Shown: positions 1 through 8,147, numbered from the stretch's first letter. The stretch: DNA of 20,358 bases from Acidobacteriota bacterium (GCA_005778315.1 SXOW01000131.1:1-20358), one strand, 5' to 3'. Numbers and translations are program-made. Notes: generated by a model not told the origin, from the letters alone.

Positions 1-889
1 ACACCAGCCGTAGATACCCTGTGGGATCAGCTGCGGCGAGGTTGTCACGCTGATACTCGAAACCGACCGAGAGGTCCCGCCCCGCCAGCTGCAGAATACG
101 GTCGACGCCGATGGCGCCACGGAACACCACCTCGCCATCGATGTGGCGCAGCGCGCCCTCGCTCCGCAGAGCCCACCCACCAACCCCGCCGGCCGCTCCG
201 AAGGCACCCGTCACATCACCATACAGCGAGCCGGTCCAGCCAGACAGTTCCCAGTTACGCCAGGTCGCCAGCCCGCGTCCAAGCGCGGTCACCTCGTCAC
301 CTGCCGCCGTCTGACTGGGCCGAACCACAAGGTCCACCTGGCTCAGTGGACTCGGGTACAGGCGCACACGCGCGGCATCCACCCCGCCCCGAAACTGACG
401 AAACGGATCGGCAGGACTGAACGGAAGAAACGGGTCAGCCGGCGTGAGATAGAGCGTCGTGCCCCACGACACCGCCTGTCGGCCCGCACTGACCTCAACC
501 GTGCGCGTCGGGCTCCAGCCCAGGCTGAGTCGGTCGAAGCGGTGCCGCCATCGAACCTGATCGTCCTCCGTGACCGTCCAATCCAGGTCGAGCCACTCGC
601 CGCCGCTCGGCACCGCACCCAGGCTGAAGCCGGCGCCGGCGTCTCGCTGCCTGAGGGTCAGCGCGTGCTCATACGCCACCTCGAAGTCCAGGGGGCCAAG
701 GCGCGGCCGCGAGGAGAGACGAAACCGACTGAATTCAGCAAAGCTGCTGTCGCCCAGAGGCGTGCCGCCGCTGAAGATCGGCACTGTCTGCAGGTAGCCC
801 GTCAGCCACCCTGGCTGGGCTCGCACGGGCGTCGCCACGAGCGTCAGGAGGCACCCGAACATCGCCACCCGACACGAACGACGAGTCAC
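1..889 (-). CDS. Outer-membrane beta-barrel protein, 3'-truncated by window edge
   Basis: The reading frame is open from a GTG at 889 to the left edge of the window, giving about 296 residues with no stop. The GTG overlaps the stop of the upstream ATPase gene (GTGA), which implies translational coupling. Residues 1-25 form a Sec signal peptide (basic MTRRSCR start, hydrophobic core, cleavage after PVRA). The rest has alternating polar/aromatic beta-strand character. A recognisable block near residues 140-175 (GRQAVSWG, then TPADPFLPFSPADPF, then RGGVDAARV) resembles outer-membrane proteins encoded beside LolA-like/ABC or RND lipid transporters; that is recalled family knowledge. I infer it is the outer-membrane end of the transport operon. 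An ATG at 862 is an alternative start, but it would remove the basic N-region. Substrate is unknown, and the C-terminus lies outside the window. Confidence 0.72.
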   Translation of the reverse strand, partial: MTRRSCRVAMFGCLLTLVATPVRAQPGWLTGYLQTVPIFSGGTPLGDSSFAEFSRFRLSSRPRLGPLDFEVAYEHALTLRQRDAGAGFSLGAVPSGGEWLDLDWTVTEDDQVRWRHRFDRLSLGWSPTRTVEVSAGRQAVSWGTTLYLTPADPFLPFSPADPFRQFRGGVDAARVRLYPSPLSQVDLVVRPSQTAAGDEVTALGRGLATWRNWELSGWTGSLYGDVTGAFGAAGGVGGWALRSEGALRHIDGEVVFRGAIGVDRILQLAGRDLSVGFEYQRDNLAAADPTGYLRLV

Positions 890-1587
890 TCGCGTGTCTC
901 GTCCGAGTCTATTTGGCCATCGCCCATACGCACCAACCGGCGGGCGCGTCCCATGACCCGGGCATCGTGCGTGGCAAAGACGAACGTCACGCCGAGGTCG
1001 CGGTTCAGCTCGGCCATCACGTCCAGCAGCGCCTCACTCGACGCGGAGTCGAGGTTGGCCGTGGGCTCATCGGCGAGCACCAATGCCGGACGACTCGCGA
1101 CCGCGCGGACCACCGCCACCCGCTGCTGCTGCCCCCCCGAGAGCTTGCCCGGGCGCCGGTCCTCGAGACCAGCCATCCCGGTGCGCGCGAACAGCTCACC
1201 GATACGCGCGGCGCGTTCGTCGGCCGCGACCCCTTGCAGGAGCATCGGAAACTCCGCGTTCTCCATCGCCGTCAGCACCGGCAGCAGATTGTAGGCCTGG
1301 AAGATGAAGCCGACCTGTTCCAGGCGTAGCCGCGCGAGCGCCTGGTTCGACATCTCGCTCACCTCCTGGCCGGCCACCCAGACGCGTCCACGCGTCGGAC
1401 GTGTCAGTCCGCCGATGACGTTGAGCAGGGTCGTCTTGCCAGATCCGGACGGTCCCGCCAGCGCGGTGAACTCCCCGCGCTCGATCGTCACACTGACATC
1501 GCGGACCGCGCGTACTTCTTCCGCTTCCTGCTGGAAAATCTTCCAGACGCCCTCGGTGCGTACCGCTGGGAGGTTGGCCTGAGTCAT
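886..1587 (-). CDS. ABC transporter ATP-binding protein (LolD/MacB type)
   Basis: This is the cytoplasmic ATPase that powers the two FtsX-type permeases encoded just upstream. The 233-residue protein has all nucleotide-binding motifs: Walker A GPSGSGKT (45-52), Q-loop FQ (96-97), signature LSGGQ (149-153), Walker B LVLADE (169-174) with D-loop NLD, and switch His207 in ATHD. Length and the motif spelling GPSGSGKTTLLN with LSGGQQQRVAVVRA fit the MacB/LolD/FtsE branch, which drives periplasmic mechanotransmission or lipoprotein extraction rather than solute import. It starts 48 bp after the second permease gene and its stop overlaps the start of the outer-membrane protein gene, so all belong to one transcription unit. 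Assignment to the branch is firm; the transported substrate is not shown by the sequence. Confidence 0.95.
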   Translation of the reverse strand: MTQANLPAVRTEGVWKIFQQEAEEVRAVRDVSVTIERGEFTALAGPSGSGKTTLLNVIGGLTRPTRGRVWVAGQEVSEMSNQALARLRLEQVGFIFQAYNLLPVLTAMENAEFPMLLQGVAADERAARIGELFARTGMAGLEDRRPGKLSGGQQQRVAVVRAVASRPALVLADEPTANLDSASSEALLDVMAELNRDLGVTFVFATHDARVMGRARRLVRMGDGQIDSDETRE

Positions 1588-1635
1588 CTGTTGACGCCCT
1601 GCGTAGGGTGCCGTGGGTCGTCGTCCCCTATCGTC

Positions 1636-2931
1636 CTATCGCTCGAACTTCATCGCCTCGGCAACGTCGATTCTGGCCGCCCGTAGCGCCGGATAGACAG
1701 ACGCGATCGCACCAATCGTGAGGATGAACGCCACGACCTGCACAATGCGGGCGACTCGAAACAACGGCACGATGACCGGGTCGATCACGACACCTGAAAA
1801 CGTCATCTCCTCACCTACCAAGGCCGACATGTCGAGGCCGTTGCTCAGGAGATACCAGGTGCCCACCAATCCGAGCGTGACACCGATGAAGCCGCTGACC
1901 GCGGTGAGGGTCAGACCTTCGACGAGCACGATGGCGCCGGTCTGTCCGGGGGTCAACCCGAGTGCCTGGAGGACGCCGAACTCGCGGTGGCGGTGCAACA
2001 CCGACATCAGCACCGTGTTGACGATCCCGAACGCGATGATCAAGAAGAGGATGCCGAACACGAGATAGTTTCCGAAGTCGTCAATCGCAATCGCGGCCGC
2101 CAGCGCGGGATTGGCTTCGCGCCAGTCCATCACACGCACGTCGCCGCGTATCACCGACTCCGCCAGCGTGGTTTCCAGATGGCTCACGACCGGACCCACC
2201 GCGTGGCTGCCGCTCAGCACGACCCCAACATTGGTCACGTCCTGACCTGAGCCCAGCCACTCACCGGCGGTCGCGAGCGGAATGTGGACGACCGCCTGGT
2301 CCACTTCTGGCACCCCGTTGCTGAAGATTCCGACCACACGCAGCAGTTGCGCCGCAATCTCCTGCTCCGTGTCTTGAGCCTGCACAACAAGCCGCGACCC
2401 GATGCGCAGCTCGAGACTGGAGGCGAGACCGGCGCCGATGTAGGCCGCGAGCCGATCATCCGGCTCCAGATACCGTCCCTCCACCACCTGATCGTCCAGG
2501 GTACTGAACTCCGCCTCTGCCGCTGGGTCCACGGCGAACACCTGGGCCGGGCGAGCCCCGGCGGCGGAACTGGCCAGCGCGCCGATGCGGAGACGCGATG
2601 ACACCGCGACCACCTCGTTGGCGACGTCCGCCATCGCCAGCGCCTGCTCCGCCTGGGCCCGCAACGCCGCCGTCAGGCGGTCCTCGATCTTGCTACTCAC
2701 CCGAAACGCAGGCTGCTCCACCGTTACGTGCCCGGAAGAGGTGCGAATCCCAGAGTCGATCCAGTTCTCGTGGGACCCGTCGCCCAGCGAGAACGAGAAA
2801 ATGAGCAACGCACCGCCAAGCACCATCACCGCAGACGTGAGCAGGGTGCGTCGCATCTGACGGCGGAGATTGCGCATCGCCAACAGCAGCAAAATCCGGA
2901 CGTGCATCGATGGTCTGGCGGCGCGAGGCAT
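1636..2931 (-). CDS. FtsX/MacB-type ABC permease (second of pair)
   Basis: An inner-membrane permease subunit of about 431 residues. It has the FtsX architecture: a basic N-terminus (RNLRRQMRRTLL), TM1 in LTSAVMVLGGALLIFSFSL, a large periplasmic domain of about 200 residues, then three C-terminal helices starting with YLVFGILFLIIAFGIVNTVL. The cytoplasmic coupling segment HRHREFGVLQALGLTPGQ between TM2 and TM3 and the ending PALRAARIDVAEAM are typical of LolC/LolE/MacB permeases. The frame is open up to an ATG at 2994, but that would overlap the upstream permease gene by 49 bp. I prefer ATG 2931, which follows that gene's stop; ATG 2907 (MHVRILLLLAMRNL) is equally plausible. It probably forms a heterodimer with the product of 2946-4196. 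The sequences of the two differ clearly, as in LolC and LolE. Confidence 0.92.
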   Translation of the reverse strand: MPRAARPSMHVRILLLLAMRNLRRQMRRTLLTSAVMVLGGALLIFSFSLGDGSHENWIDSGIRTSSGHVTVEQPAFRVSSKIEDRLTAALRAQAEQALAMADVANEVVAVSSRLRIGALASSAAGARPAQVFAVDPAAEAEFSTLDDQVVEGRYLEPDDRLAAYIGAGLASSLELRIGSRLVVQAQDTEQEIAAQLLRVVGIFSNGVPEVDQAVVHIPLATAGEWLGSGQDVTNVGVVLSGSHAVGPVVSHLETTLAESVIRGDVRVMDWREANPALAAAIAIDDFGNYLVFGILFLIIAFGIVNTVLMSVLHRHREFGVLQALGLTPGQTGAIVLVEGLTLTAVSGFIGVTLGLVGTWYLLSNGLDMSALVGEEMTFSGVVIDPVIVPLFRVARIVQVVAFILTIGAIASVYPALRAARIDVAEAMKFER

Positions 2932-2945
2932 CGCAGTGCAGGACG

Positions 2946-4196
2946 CTAGAGGGCCGACAAGGTGTCCGCGGGCGGGACACGGGCCGCCCGCCACGCCGGG
3001 AGCAGTGATGCCAGGAGCGCCGTCGCGAACAGCGCGAGTGCGGCGACGAGCCAGAACTGGGGGTCATACTCGACGCGCAGACTTGGCGACAGGAGCGCGC
3101 CCATGAGCGTGACGTCGGCGACCGCCCAACTCATGTCCGGGGGTGCGTTGTGGAACCACACCATCAACGGAAGCGTGATGGTCGCGCCGATCGCGAGACT
3201 GATGACGCCGAGGGCCATCGCCTCGTACAACACGACGGCGCGCACCGACCCCGGCGTGGCCCCCAGGGCCAGCATCACGGCAAATTCTCGCCGACGCTCG
3301 TAGGTCGCCATCACCATCGTGTTCGCCACGCCGAAGATCGCGATGCTGAACACAACGATGATGATGATGAAATACATCGAGTCGCCCAACGCCACATACT
3401 CCACCATGGCTGGGTTGAGCGTGGGCCATCCCACCACTTCGACCGCACGCTCGGTGGGCGGCAACGCGGCCCCCAGGCGCTCGGCGGTCGCGTCCGCGAT
3501 CCACGGGTCCGTGGTGGCGACGGCAATCTCGTGAATCCGCTCTGGCGCGAGCACCACCAGGGCCTGGAGATCGCCAAGCGGCATGACGGCAAACGTGGTA
3601 TCGAGCTCTACGAGCCCCGTTCGGAAGATACCGACCAACGTGAACAGGTCGTTCGCCATGGACCCGTCCGCCCCCGAGGCGACGACCACCACTTCATCGC
3701 CGAGCGCGACGGAGAGCTGGCGTGCCATCTCTTCCCCAACGAGCAGTTCATTGCGCCCTGGCGCCGGCATGCGGCCCCTCACCAGCGGATCAAGAAAGCG
3801 GCTCAGCGTCAGTTCGCGAACCGGGTCAATCCCCATGAACATGCCGGCGGACGTCGCGCTGCCGGAACTCACCAGCCCCCCCGCATACACCCGCGGCGCC
3901 GCCGCCGTCACCGCCGGGTCGGCGTCGATGACGCGGAACAGCGCGTCGATGTCGGTGCCCTCGCGGCCACCGATGGTGTCGTACATGCTGCGGTCGGGCC
4001 GGTACTCGGCGTCGTGAATTTCGATCTGGCCGTTCACGAGCGAGGTGGCGCTCTCCACCATCTCGACCATGAGCCCCTGCGACCAACCGACAATGAAGAC
4101 CACGGCAAAGAACGCGACCGCGAGTCCCAGCGCGGTCAAAACGGTTCGCTTGCGGTTGCGACCGAGATTGCGCCAGCCGATGCGTGACCAGGTCAT
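2946..4196 (-). CDS. FtsX/MacB-type ABC permease (first of pair)
   Basis: A 416-residue inner-membrane permease with the four-helix FtsX layout. The basic start MTWSRIGWRNLGRNRKRT leads into TM1 (TVLTALGLAVAFFAVVFIVG), followed by a periplasmic MacB-core-like domain (about 45-270). TM2 is YFIIIIVVFSIAIFGVANTM, TM3 spans the VLYEAMALGVISLAIGA region, and TM4 is WLVAALALFATALLASLL, ending PAWRAARVPPADTLSAL. The cytoplasmic segment YERRREFAVMLALGATPG after TM2 is the usual contact site for the ATPase. Its ATG overlaps the stop of the LolA-like gene (ATGA, 4193-4196), and the second permease follows after a few bases, so expression is tightly coupled. The family assignment is secure. I infer a LolCDE-like function from the neighbouring LolA-like protein; a MacB-like efflux role is the alternative. 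Confidence 0.94.
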   Translation of the reverse strand: MTWSRIGWRNLGRNRKRTVLTALGLAVAFFAVVFIVGWSQGLMVEMVESATSLVNGQIEIHDAEYRPDRSMYDTIGGREGTDIDALFRVIDADPAVTAAAPRVYAGGLVSSGSATSAGMFMGIDPVRELTLSRFLDPLVRGRMPAPGRNELLVGEEMARQLSVALGDEVVVVASGADGSMANDLFTLVGIFRTGLVELDTTFAVMPLGDLQALVVLAPERIHEIAVATTDPWIADATAERLGAALPPTERAVEVVGWPTLNPAMVEYVALGDSMYFIIIIVVFSIAIFGVANTMVMATYERRREFAVMLALGATPGSVRAVVLYEAMALGVISLAIGATITLPLMVWFHNAPPDMSWAVADVTLMGALLSPSLRVEYDPQFWLVAALALFATALLASLLPAWRAARVPPADTLSAL

Positions 4197-4999
4197 CTGC
4201 CGCTTTGCAACGTACGGAGGGAGAAGAAGGACTGGTCGACGTCGATGTCGAACTCGAGCTCTTCGTAGCGGATGGTTGTGCGTTCACCAGGTTTGTCGGC
4301 CGGCTGCATGTTCATGACGGCCGGCACCAGGCGTCCACCGAACTCCGAGACCTCGCTGTACTCCATCGTGCGCGCCAGTGCTCCGTCCTCGTCGTAATAC
4401 TTCGCCCACCGTGGCACGTAGTCAGTCTGTCCCACGAGGAACTCGATGTAGCCCCACACGACCGCCGCCTCCGGTTTCGGCGTCAACCGGAGTTCCCAGA
4501 CCTGGTCGCCGTCGCGTTCCCCCTCGAACGTCACCTCCACATCGTAGACATCCCTCATCTGGCTCTCCTGCACGAGGTCATCATTCGTGAAGTGCGACCC
4601 CATCCAGGCGCCACCCATCATCGACGACGGGATCTTGATGCTGCGATCCACCTTGGGCAGGTAATTCCAGATGTCGTCCCCGGCCATCAGCGTCGCGGTA
4701 CCCGCGTCCTTGGCTGGCGAACGGAGCCTGACCAGCGTGTAGTCGGTTCCCAGCGACCACATCTCCATGGTCATCTGACGCTCCCAGTGCTCCGTCACCA
4801 CCTGCATGGTCGCCACGCCGCGGCTCGAATCGCCCCGCAGGAGACGGTCGATCCGGTCGAGGATGTCCCGCGGATCGGTCTGGGCCGACGCGGTGCCGGC
4901 CGCTGCCATCCACAGGACACTCGCGACACTCGCGACAACGACGAGGGTGAACAGCCAAGACCGGTGCGTCCGCTCCGAACCTGACTCCGAACCTAACAT
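4193..4999 (-). CDS. LolA-like outer-membrane lipoprotein-sorting protein
   Basis: A periplasmic protein of 268 residues with a long signal peptide (hydrophobic core about 15-35, cleavage after TASA at residue 39). The mature part matches the LolA-like 'outer membrane lipoprotein-sorting protein' family. Visible family features are a helix with DILDRIDRLLRG, a paired strand run with TMEMWSLGTDYTLVRL, the block DDIWNYLPKVDRSIKIP followed by MMGGAWMGSHFTNDDL, and a C-terminal EFDIDVDQSFFSLRTL. That DDIWNYLP/MGSxFTNDDL block is characteristic of members encoded with ABC or RND/MMPL exporters. Known LolA folds are half-open beta-barrels that carry an acyl chain across the periplasm, so I infer a lipid or lipoprotein shuttle. 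It is the first gene of the export operon, 101 bp downstream of a methyltransferase gene. Confidence 0.9.
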   Translation of the reverse strand: MLGSESGSERTHRSWLFTLVVVASVASVLWMAAAGTASAQTDPRDILDRIDRLLRGDSSRGVATMQVVTEHWERQMTMEMWSLGTDYTLVRLRSPAKDAGTATLMAGDDIWNYLPKVDRSIKIPSSMMGGAWMGSHFTNDDLVQESQMRDVYDVEVTFEGERDGDQVWELRLTPKPEAAVVWGYIEFLVGQTDYVPRWAKYYDEDGALARTMEYSEVSEFGGRLVPAVMNMQPADKPGERTTIRYEELEFDIDVDQSFFSLRTLQSGR

Positions 5000-5039
5000 G
5001 ACCTGTGCTCCCCTCTCCCTCTACGTGCCGAGCGCCGGG

Positions 5040-5068
5040 CGGGTCGGTTCACTATGAGACCCGACCCG
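5040..5068 (-). terminator. Possible hairpin between methyltransferase and LolA-like genes
   Basis: An 8-bp perfect inverted repeat, CGGGTCGG (5040-5047) and CCGACCCG (5061-5068), has a 13-nt loop. It lies in the 101-bp gap downstream of the methyltransferase stop and upstream of the LolA-like start. No T-tract follows on either strand, so it is not a standard intrinsic terminator. It may be an mRNA-stability or attenuation hairpin, or chance in GC-rich DNA. Confidence 0.25.
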
Positions 5069-5100
5069 ACGCCTGGCAACGACCGCGGTCGCCCGCTCAA

Positions 5101-6165
5101 CTAGAACGTCAATCGAGCCACCTTCAACGGCGGCCGACCGTCAAGACTTGGAAAATCGTCGTCGGGGCGAATGACATCGAGGGACCGAACCGGACGCCCG
5201 TGGCGCTCGGCGCAGCGGCGGAGGACCGCGTGCCACTCGTCCTCAGCCACCCGTGCGAGGTTGTTCGTGCAGTACAGCGCGCCGCTGTCGGACACCACAC
5301 GTAGGACCGGCTTCAGCAGCGTCTGGTAGTCTCGTAGGATGTCGACGACCCCGAACGGGCTCCGGGCCACCGGAGGCGGGTCCAGACACACCAGATCAAA
5401 ACTCTCCGGCTCCAGGCGTGGAAACGGCGGCAGCCGACGGCCGCGGTCGACGGCCGGCTGCCGCATGCCGCCGAGTTGCCGTACCACGGGAAACACGTCG
5501 CTGACGAGTTCCGTCGTTCGAGCGTGCACGCCGTTCAGCACCGCGTTGTCCACACCGACGGCCAGACTCGATTCGGCGAAGTCAACGTTGAGCACACGGT
5601 GCGCGCCGGCGAACGCGGCGGCCACGCCCACCCCGCACGTATAGGCGAACAGATTCAGGAGAGATGCGCCGGACGCCTCGCCCATGATCGCGCGCCGCGT
5701 CGTCCGCAGGTCGAGGAACAACCACGGATCGCTCCCCCGGTGGCGCCCGCGTATGTGGAAGCGCACCCCGTGCTCGCGGGTCGCACGGGCCGCCTTGCCG
5801 GCGACGCGCTGGGCCCCAGCCAGGCGGTTGCCTACCCTGGAGCCTGCGCCGCTGCGGTCGTTGTAGACCAGATCCAGCCCTGGCACCAGCGCATCGACCA
5901 CGGCATCGATGGCAGCCACGACGGCGTCTGGCAGCGGCTCATGGAACGTCTGCAGCAGCGCCAGCGAACCGTAGCGGTCCAGGGTGACCCCGGGCAGACC
6001 CTCCTGGGCGCCGTGCAGCATACGGTAGCAATCCGTGTCTTCACTGAGGAGACGCTCAGCCAACTGGGCACGCCGTTCGATGGCCCGCCGAACCATGTCG
6101 GTGAGACCGGTTACCGATGTGGGGACCGTCAACTGTTCACCCTGCCCCAGAGACGCGGGCCGCAT
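5101..6165 (-). CDS. Class I SAM-dependent (RlmI-like) RNA methyltransferase
   Basis: A cytoplasmic methyltransferase of 354 residues, probably acting on rRNA. The N-terminal part (about 25-115) matches the central domain of RlmI/RlmK-type enzymes: HGAQEGLPGVTLDRYG (51-66) corresponds to the conserved GExDGLPGLxVDRYG block. The SAM fold follows, with motif I NLFAYTCGVGVAA (171-183), an acidic motif II in VLNVDFAESS (191-200), and catalytic motif IV CLDPPP (260-265). It lacks the N-terminal PUA domain found in E. coli RlmI, so the target may differ; I give no symbol. The frame stays open far upstream, but those residues would lie antisense to the lactonase gene and read as noise. ATG 6165 gives the whole recognisable domain; ATG 6228 or ATG 6094 are alternatives. 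Confidence 0.85.
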   Translation of the reverse strand: MRPASLGQGEQLTVPTSVTGLTDMVRRAIERRAQLAERLLSEDTDCYRMLHGAQEGLPGVTLDRYGSLALLQTFHEPLPDAVVAAIDAVVDALVPGLDLVYNDRSGAGSRVGNRLAGAQRVAGKAARATREHGVRFHIRGRHRGSDPWLFLDLRTTRRAIMGEASGASLLNLFAYTCGVGVAAAFAGAHRVLNVDFAESSLAVGVDNAVLNGVHARTTELVSDVFPVVRQLGGMRQPAVDRGRRLPPFPRLEPESFDLVCLDPPPVARSPFGVVDILRDYQTLLKPVLRVVSDSGALYCTNNLARVAEDEWHAVLRRCAERHGRPVRSLDVIRPDDDFPSLDGRPPLKVARLTF

Positions 6166-6187
6166 AGGACGGTGTGCGGCAATGGCG

Positions 6188-6218
6188 CATGCACGGTAGT
6201 ATGTTGCCTCATGCACGG
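6188..6218. repeat. Pair of CATGCACGG direct repeats in divergent promoter region
   Basis: CATGCACGG occurs at 6188-6196 and again at 6210-6218, 22 bp apart, close to two helical turns. The pair sits in the 121-bp region between the divergent methyltransferase (start 6165) and lactonase (start 6287) genes. Such in-phase repeats can be operator half-sites. No protein or motif family is identified, so the regulatory role is inference. Confidence 0.35.
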
Positions 6219-6286
6219 CACCCCGCATGGCGCGGGATGACAGGCACCGCTCGAGCAAGATTCTTCGTCGCCTCAGGAGGCACCTC

Positions 6287-7377
6287 GTGAAATTATCCAC
6301 CTTGACCGTCTTCGGTCTGGCCGCAGCCCTGGCGGTCGCCTGCAGCTCGCCGCCCCCCCCCAGACGGAGGCCGCGCCGGAACCGTCGCCACCCGCCGACG
6401 CGACCCCGCCGGGCTTCACCGAGTACGGCGCGCACCCTTGTGACCCGGTCGACGACATCCAATTCATCTGCGACATGATCAGCCCCGAGGACCTCGCGGT
6501 CCTCCCTGGGGCCGAGTGGGTCATCGCATCTGGCGCGCAGGAGGGCGGGCGTCTCCAGTTGATCAACGCCGCCGACAAGACCACAACGGTCCTGTTTCCG
6601 AAGCCGGGACAGGCTGAGCGCCTTGACGCCATGGCGTACCCGACCTGTCCGGGGCCGCTCGCCGCCGAGGAGCAGACGACCTTCAGGGGACACGGACTCT
6701 ACCTCAAACCTGGCGCTGGTGCTGTCCACACGCTGTATGTGGTGCACCACGGCACACGGGAATCGATCGAGGTCTTCGACGTCAGCGCCGACGGCGGGGC
6801 GCCGGAACTCACCTGGGTGGGGTGCGTACCGGCACTCTCGACCTTGAGCCTCAACAGCGTCGTCGCCCTTCCCGATGGAGGCCTGGCGTCCACGAGCGGG
6901 CCAACCGACGATGTGTGGGCCTGGCACACGTCCACCGGCTGGACACGCATCCCCGGCAGCGAAGGAACCGCGCCCAACGGGCTGGAGATTTCCGGGGATG
7001 GACGCTGGTTGTATATCGCGGGATGGAGTCAGGAAAAGATGACCCGCATCTCGCTCGGTGCGTCGCCGGTCCAACAGGAGGTCATCAACCTGGGATTCAG
7101 ACCGGACAACCTCCGCATGGCACTCGATGGCTCCGTGATATTCGCGTCAGGCCACACTGACAAGGACGGTCTTTCCATTACCGACCCGCGCGAGCCATTG
7201 CGCGAGACCACAAACGTGGCGGCGATCGACCCGGAAACGCTGGAATTCACGCGCATCTTCGAACACCCCGCGATGGATGGCTTCGTCACGGCCACCACCG
7301 CCATGCGGATCGGGGACGAGATGTGGCTCGGGTCCTACCGTGGCGATCGCATCGCGTACTTCCCGGCGCCAGACTGA
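6287..7377 (+). CDS. Paraoxonase/arylesterase-like lactonase lipoprotein, frameshifted
   Basis: A PON/SMP-30-type six-bladed propeller. GTG 6287 lies 6 nt after a perfect AGGAGG (6275-6280) and opens a lipoprotein signal with lipobox AVAC (Cys19). The frame breaks in a nine-C run (6353-6361). One more C would join the signal to the main frame, giving PPQTEAAPEPSPP, then GFTEYGAHPCDPVDD, then ICDMISPEDL, 363 residues in all. As sequenced, the leader frame ends at TGA 6476-6478, overlapping ATG 6475, from which a 300-residue product could be made. PON-like landmarks are SPEDLAVLPG (Ca-ligand Glu), RGHGLYL and LYVVHHGTRESIEVF (the His115/His134 dyad of PON1), LNSVVALPDGG and PNGLEISGDGRWLYIAG (Ca-ligand Asn). 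Probable role: calcium-dependent lactone or ester hydrolysis on a membrane surface. Phase variation, sequencing error or a decaying gene are all possible. Confidence 0.8.
6353..6361 (+). repeat. Nine-C homopolymer at the lactonase frameshift
   Basis: Nine consecutive C residues follow CCG of the lipoprotein leader. Ten would restore a single open frame. Homopolymers of this kind slip in replication and are also error-prone in assembly. Confidence 0.9.
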
Positions 7378-7399
7378 TGGCGCGTCATCGGCACGGCTG

Positions 7400-8125
7400 A
7401 TGCAGGTGACCGTCTCGGGCCGCGCTCGCGAGCAGGAACTGCGCCGCGCCGCGTCCATCGCCGAGCTACCGGGCTTTGAGTTTCGGGCACGCGAACAGGT
7501 CGACTGGACCGCCCAGGTCCTGCAGGTCAGCCGCCTGGGCCTGAGCTTGAAGACCGCCGACCGGAACTACCGCTGGCACCCGGGCTTGCTGCATACCCGA
7601 GTGGAAGCGGGATGGGCGCACCCGTTGGTCCGCGCCATGGCCTTGCGCCCCGGCGACCGGGTCCTGGACTGCACCCTCGGATTGGGCACCGACGCGTCCT
7701 TTCTCGCGCTCTTGACCGGAGCACCGGTGATCGGCGTCGAGGTGCACACGGGCCTCGCCATGATGGCCCAGGAGGGTCTGCGCAACACCGGCCGCGCGGT
7801 GCGGGTTGTCAACGCGGACGCGCATACCTTTCTGGCTGGGCTTCCGGACCGGAGTTTCGACATCGTCTGGGGAGACCCGATGTTTCCCGCCGGAGCGGCG
7901 GTGACGCATTCGCTGGATCTGGTCAGGCTTGTCGGGTCCCATGCCCCCCTAGGCCCTCGCTGGCTCGAGCAGGCCCTTCGTGTGGCTCGGCACCGCGTGG
8001 TAATGCGAGACGTTGCAGGAGGCACCCTGCTGGAGCGTCTGTCGCCGGACGACATCCTACGCACTCCGAGGCCACGACCACGCTACGGTATCTGGTGCTG
8101 CCGTGCGGCGGGGACGTCACTGTAG
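7400..8125 (+). CDS. RsmJ-like class I SAM-dependent methyltransferase
   Basis: A cytoplasmic methyltransferase of 241 residues. Motif I is VLDCTLGLGTDA (88-99), close to the DxTxGLGxDA of RsmJ-family 16S rRNA guanine-N2 methyltransferases, and it is followed by VIGVEVHTGLA (acidic SAM-ribose ligand Glu114). Motif IV is WGDPMFPAG (157-165), where DPMFP is the RsmJ-family hallmark. Length is near that of E. coli RsmJ (about 250), but the first 60 residues differ, so target specificity is uncertain and no symbol is given. The start is also uncertain: ATG 7400 has no clear Shine-Dalgarno, and GTG 7406 is in frame. It begins 22 bp after the lactonase gene, so they are probably cotranscribed although functionally unrelated. 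Confidence 0.82.
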   Translation: MQVTVSGRAREQELRRAASIAELPGFEFRAREQVDWTAQVLQVSRLGLSLKTADRNYRWHPGLLHTRVEAGWAHPLVRAMALRPGDRVLDCTLGLGTDASFLALLTGAPVIGVEVHTGLAMMAQEGLRNTGRAVRVVNADAHTFLAGLPDRSFDIVWGDPMFPAGAAVTHSLDLVRLVGSHAPLGPRWLEQALRVARHRVVMRDVAGGTLLERLSPDDILRTPRPRPRYGIWCCRAAGTSL

Positions 8126-8138
8126 CCGTACTCGCGGC

Positions 8139-8147
8139 TGCTATACT
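8139..8147 (+). promoter_or_regulatory. Extended -10 promoter for the esterase/hydrolase pair
   Basis: TGCTATACT matches the extended -10 pattern TGnTATAAT with one mismatch in the hexamer. It lies 14 bp after the methyltransferase stop and 41 bp before the ATG of the esterase gene. No good -35 hexamer is seen at 16-18 bp, as is usual for extended -10 promoters. It would put the esterase and the epoxide-hydrolase-like gene under their own control. Confidence 0.5.

Noticed and set aside
143..1294. Plus-strand open frame of about 383 codons
   Set aside because: Antisense to the ABC ATPase and the barrel protein, with Arg/Ala/Pro-rich noise and no motifs.
6166..7074. Long N-terminal extension of the methyltransferase frame on the minus strand
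   Set aside because: It runs antisense through the lactonase gene, has no recognisable domain and unnatural composition; the real domain begins near 6165.
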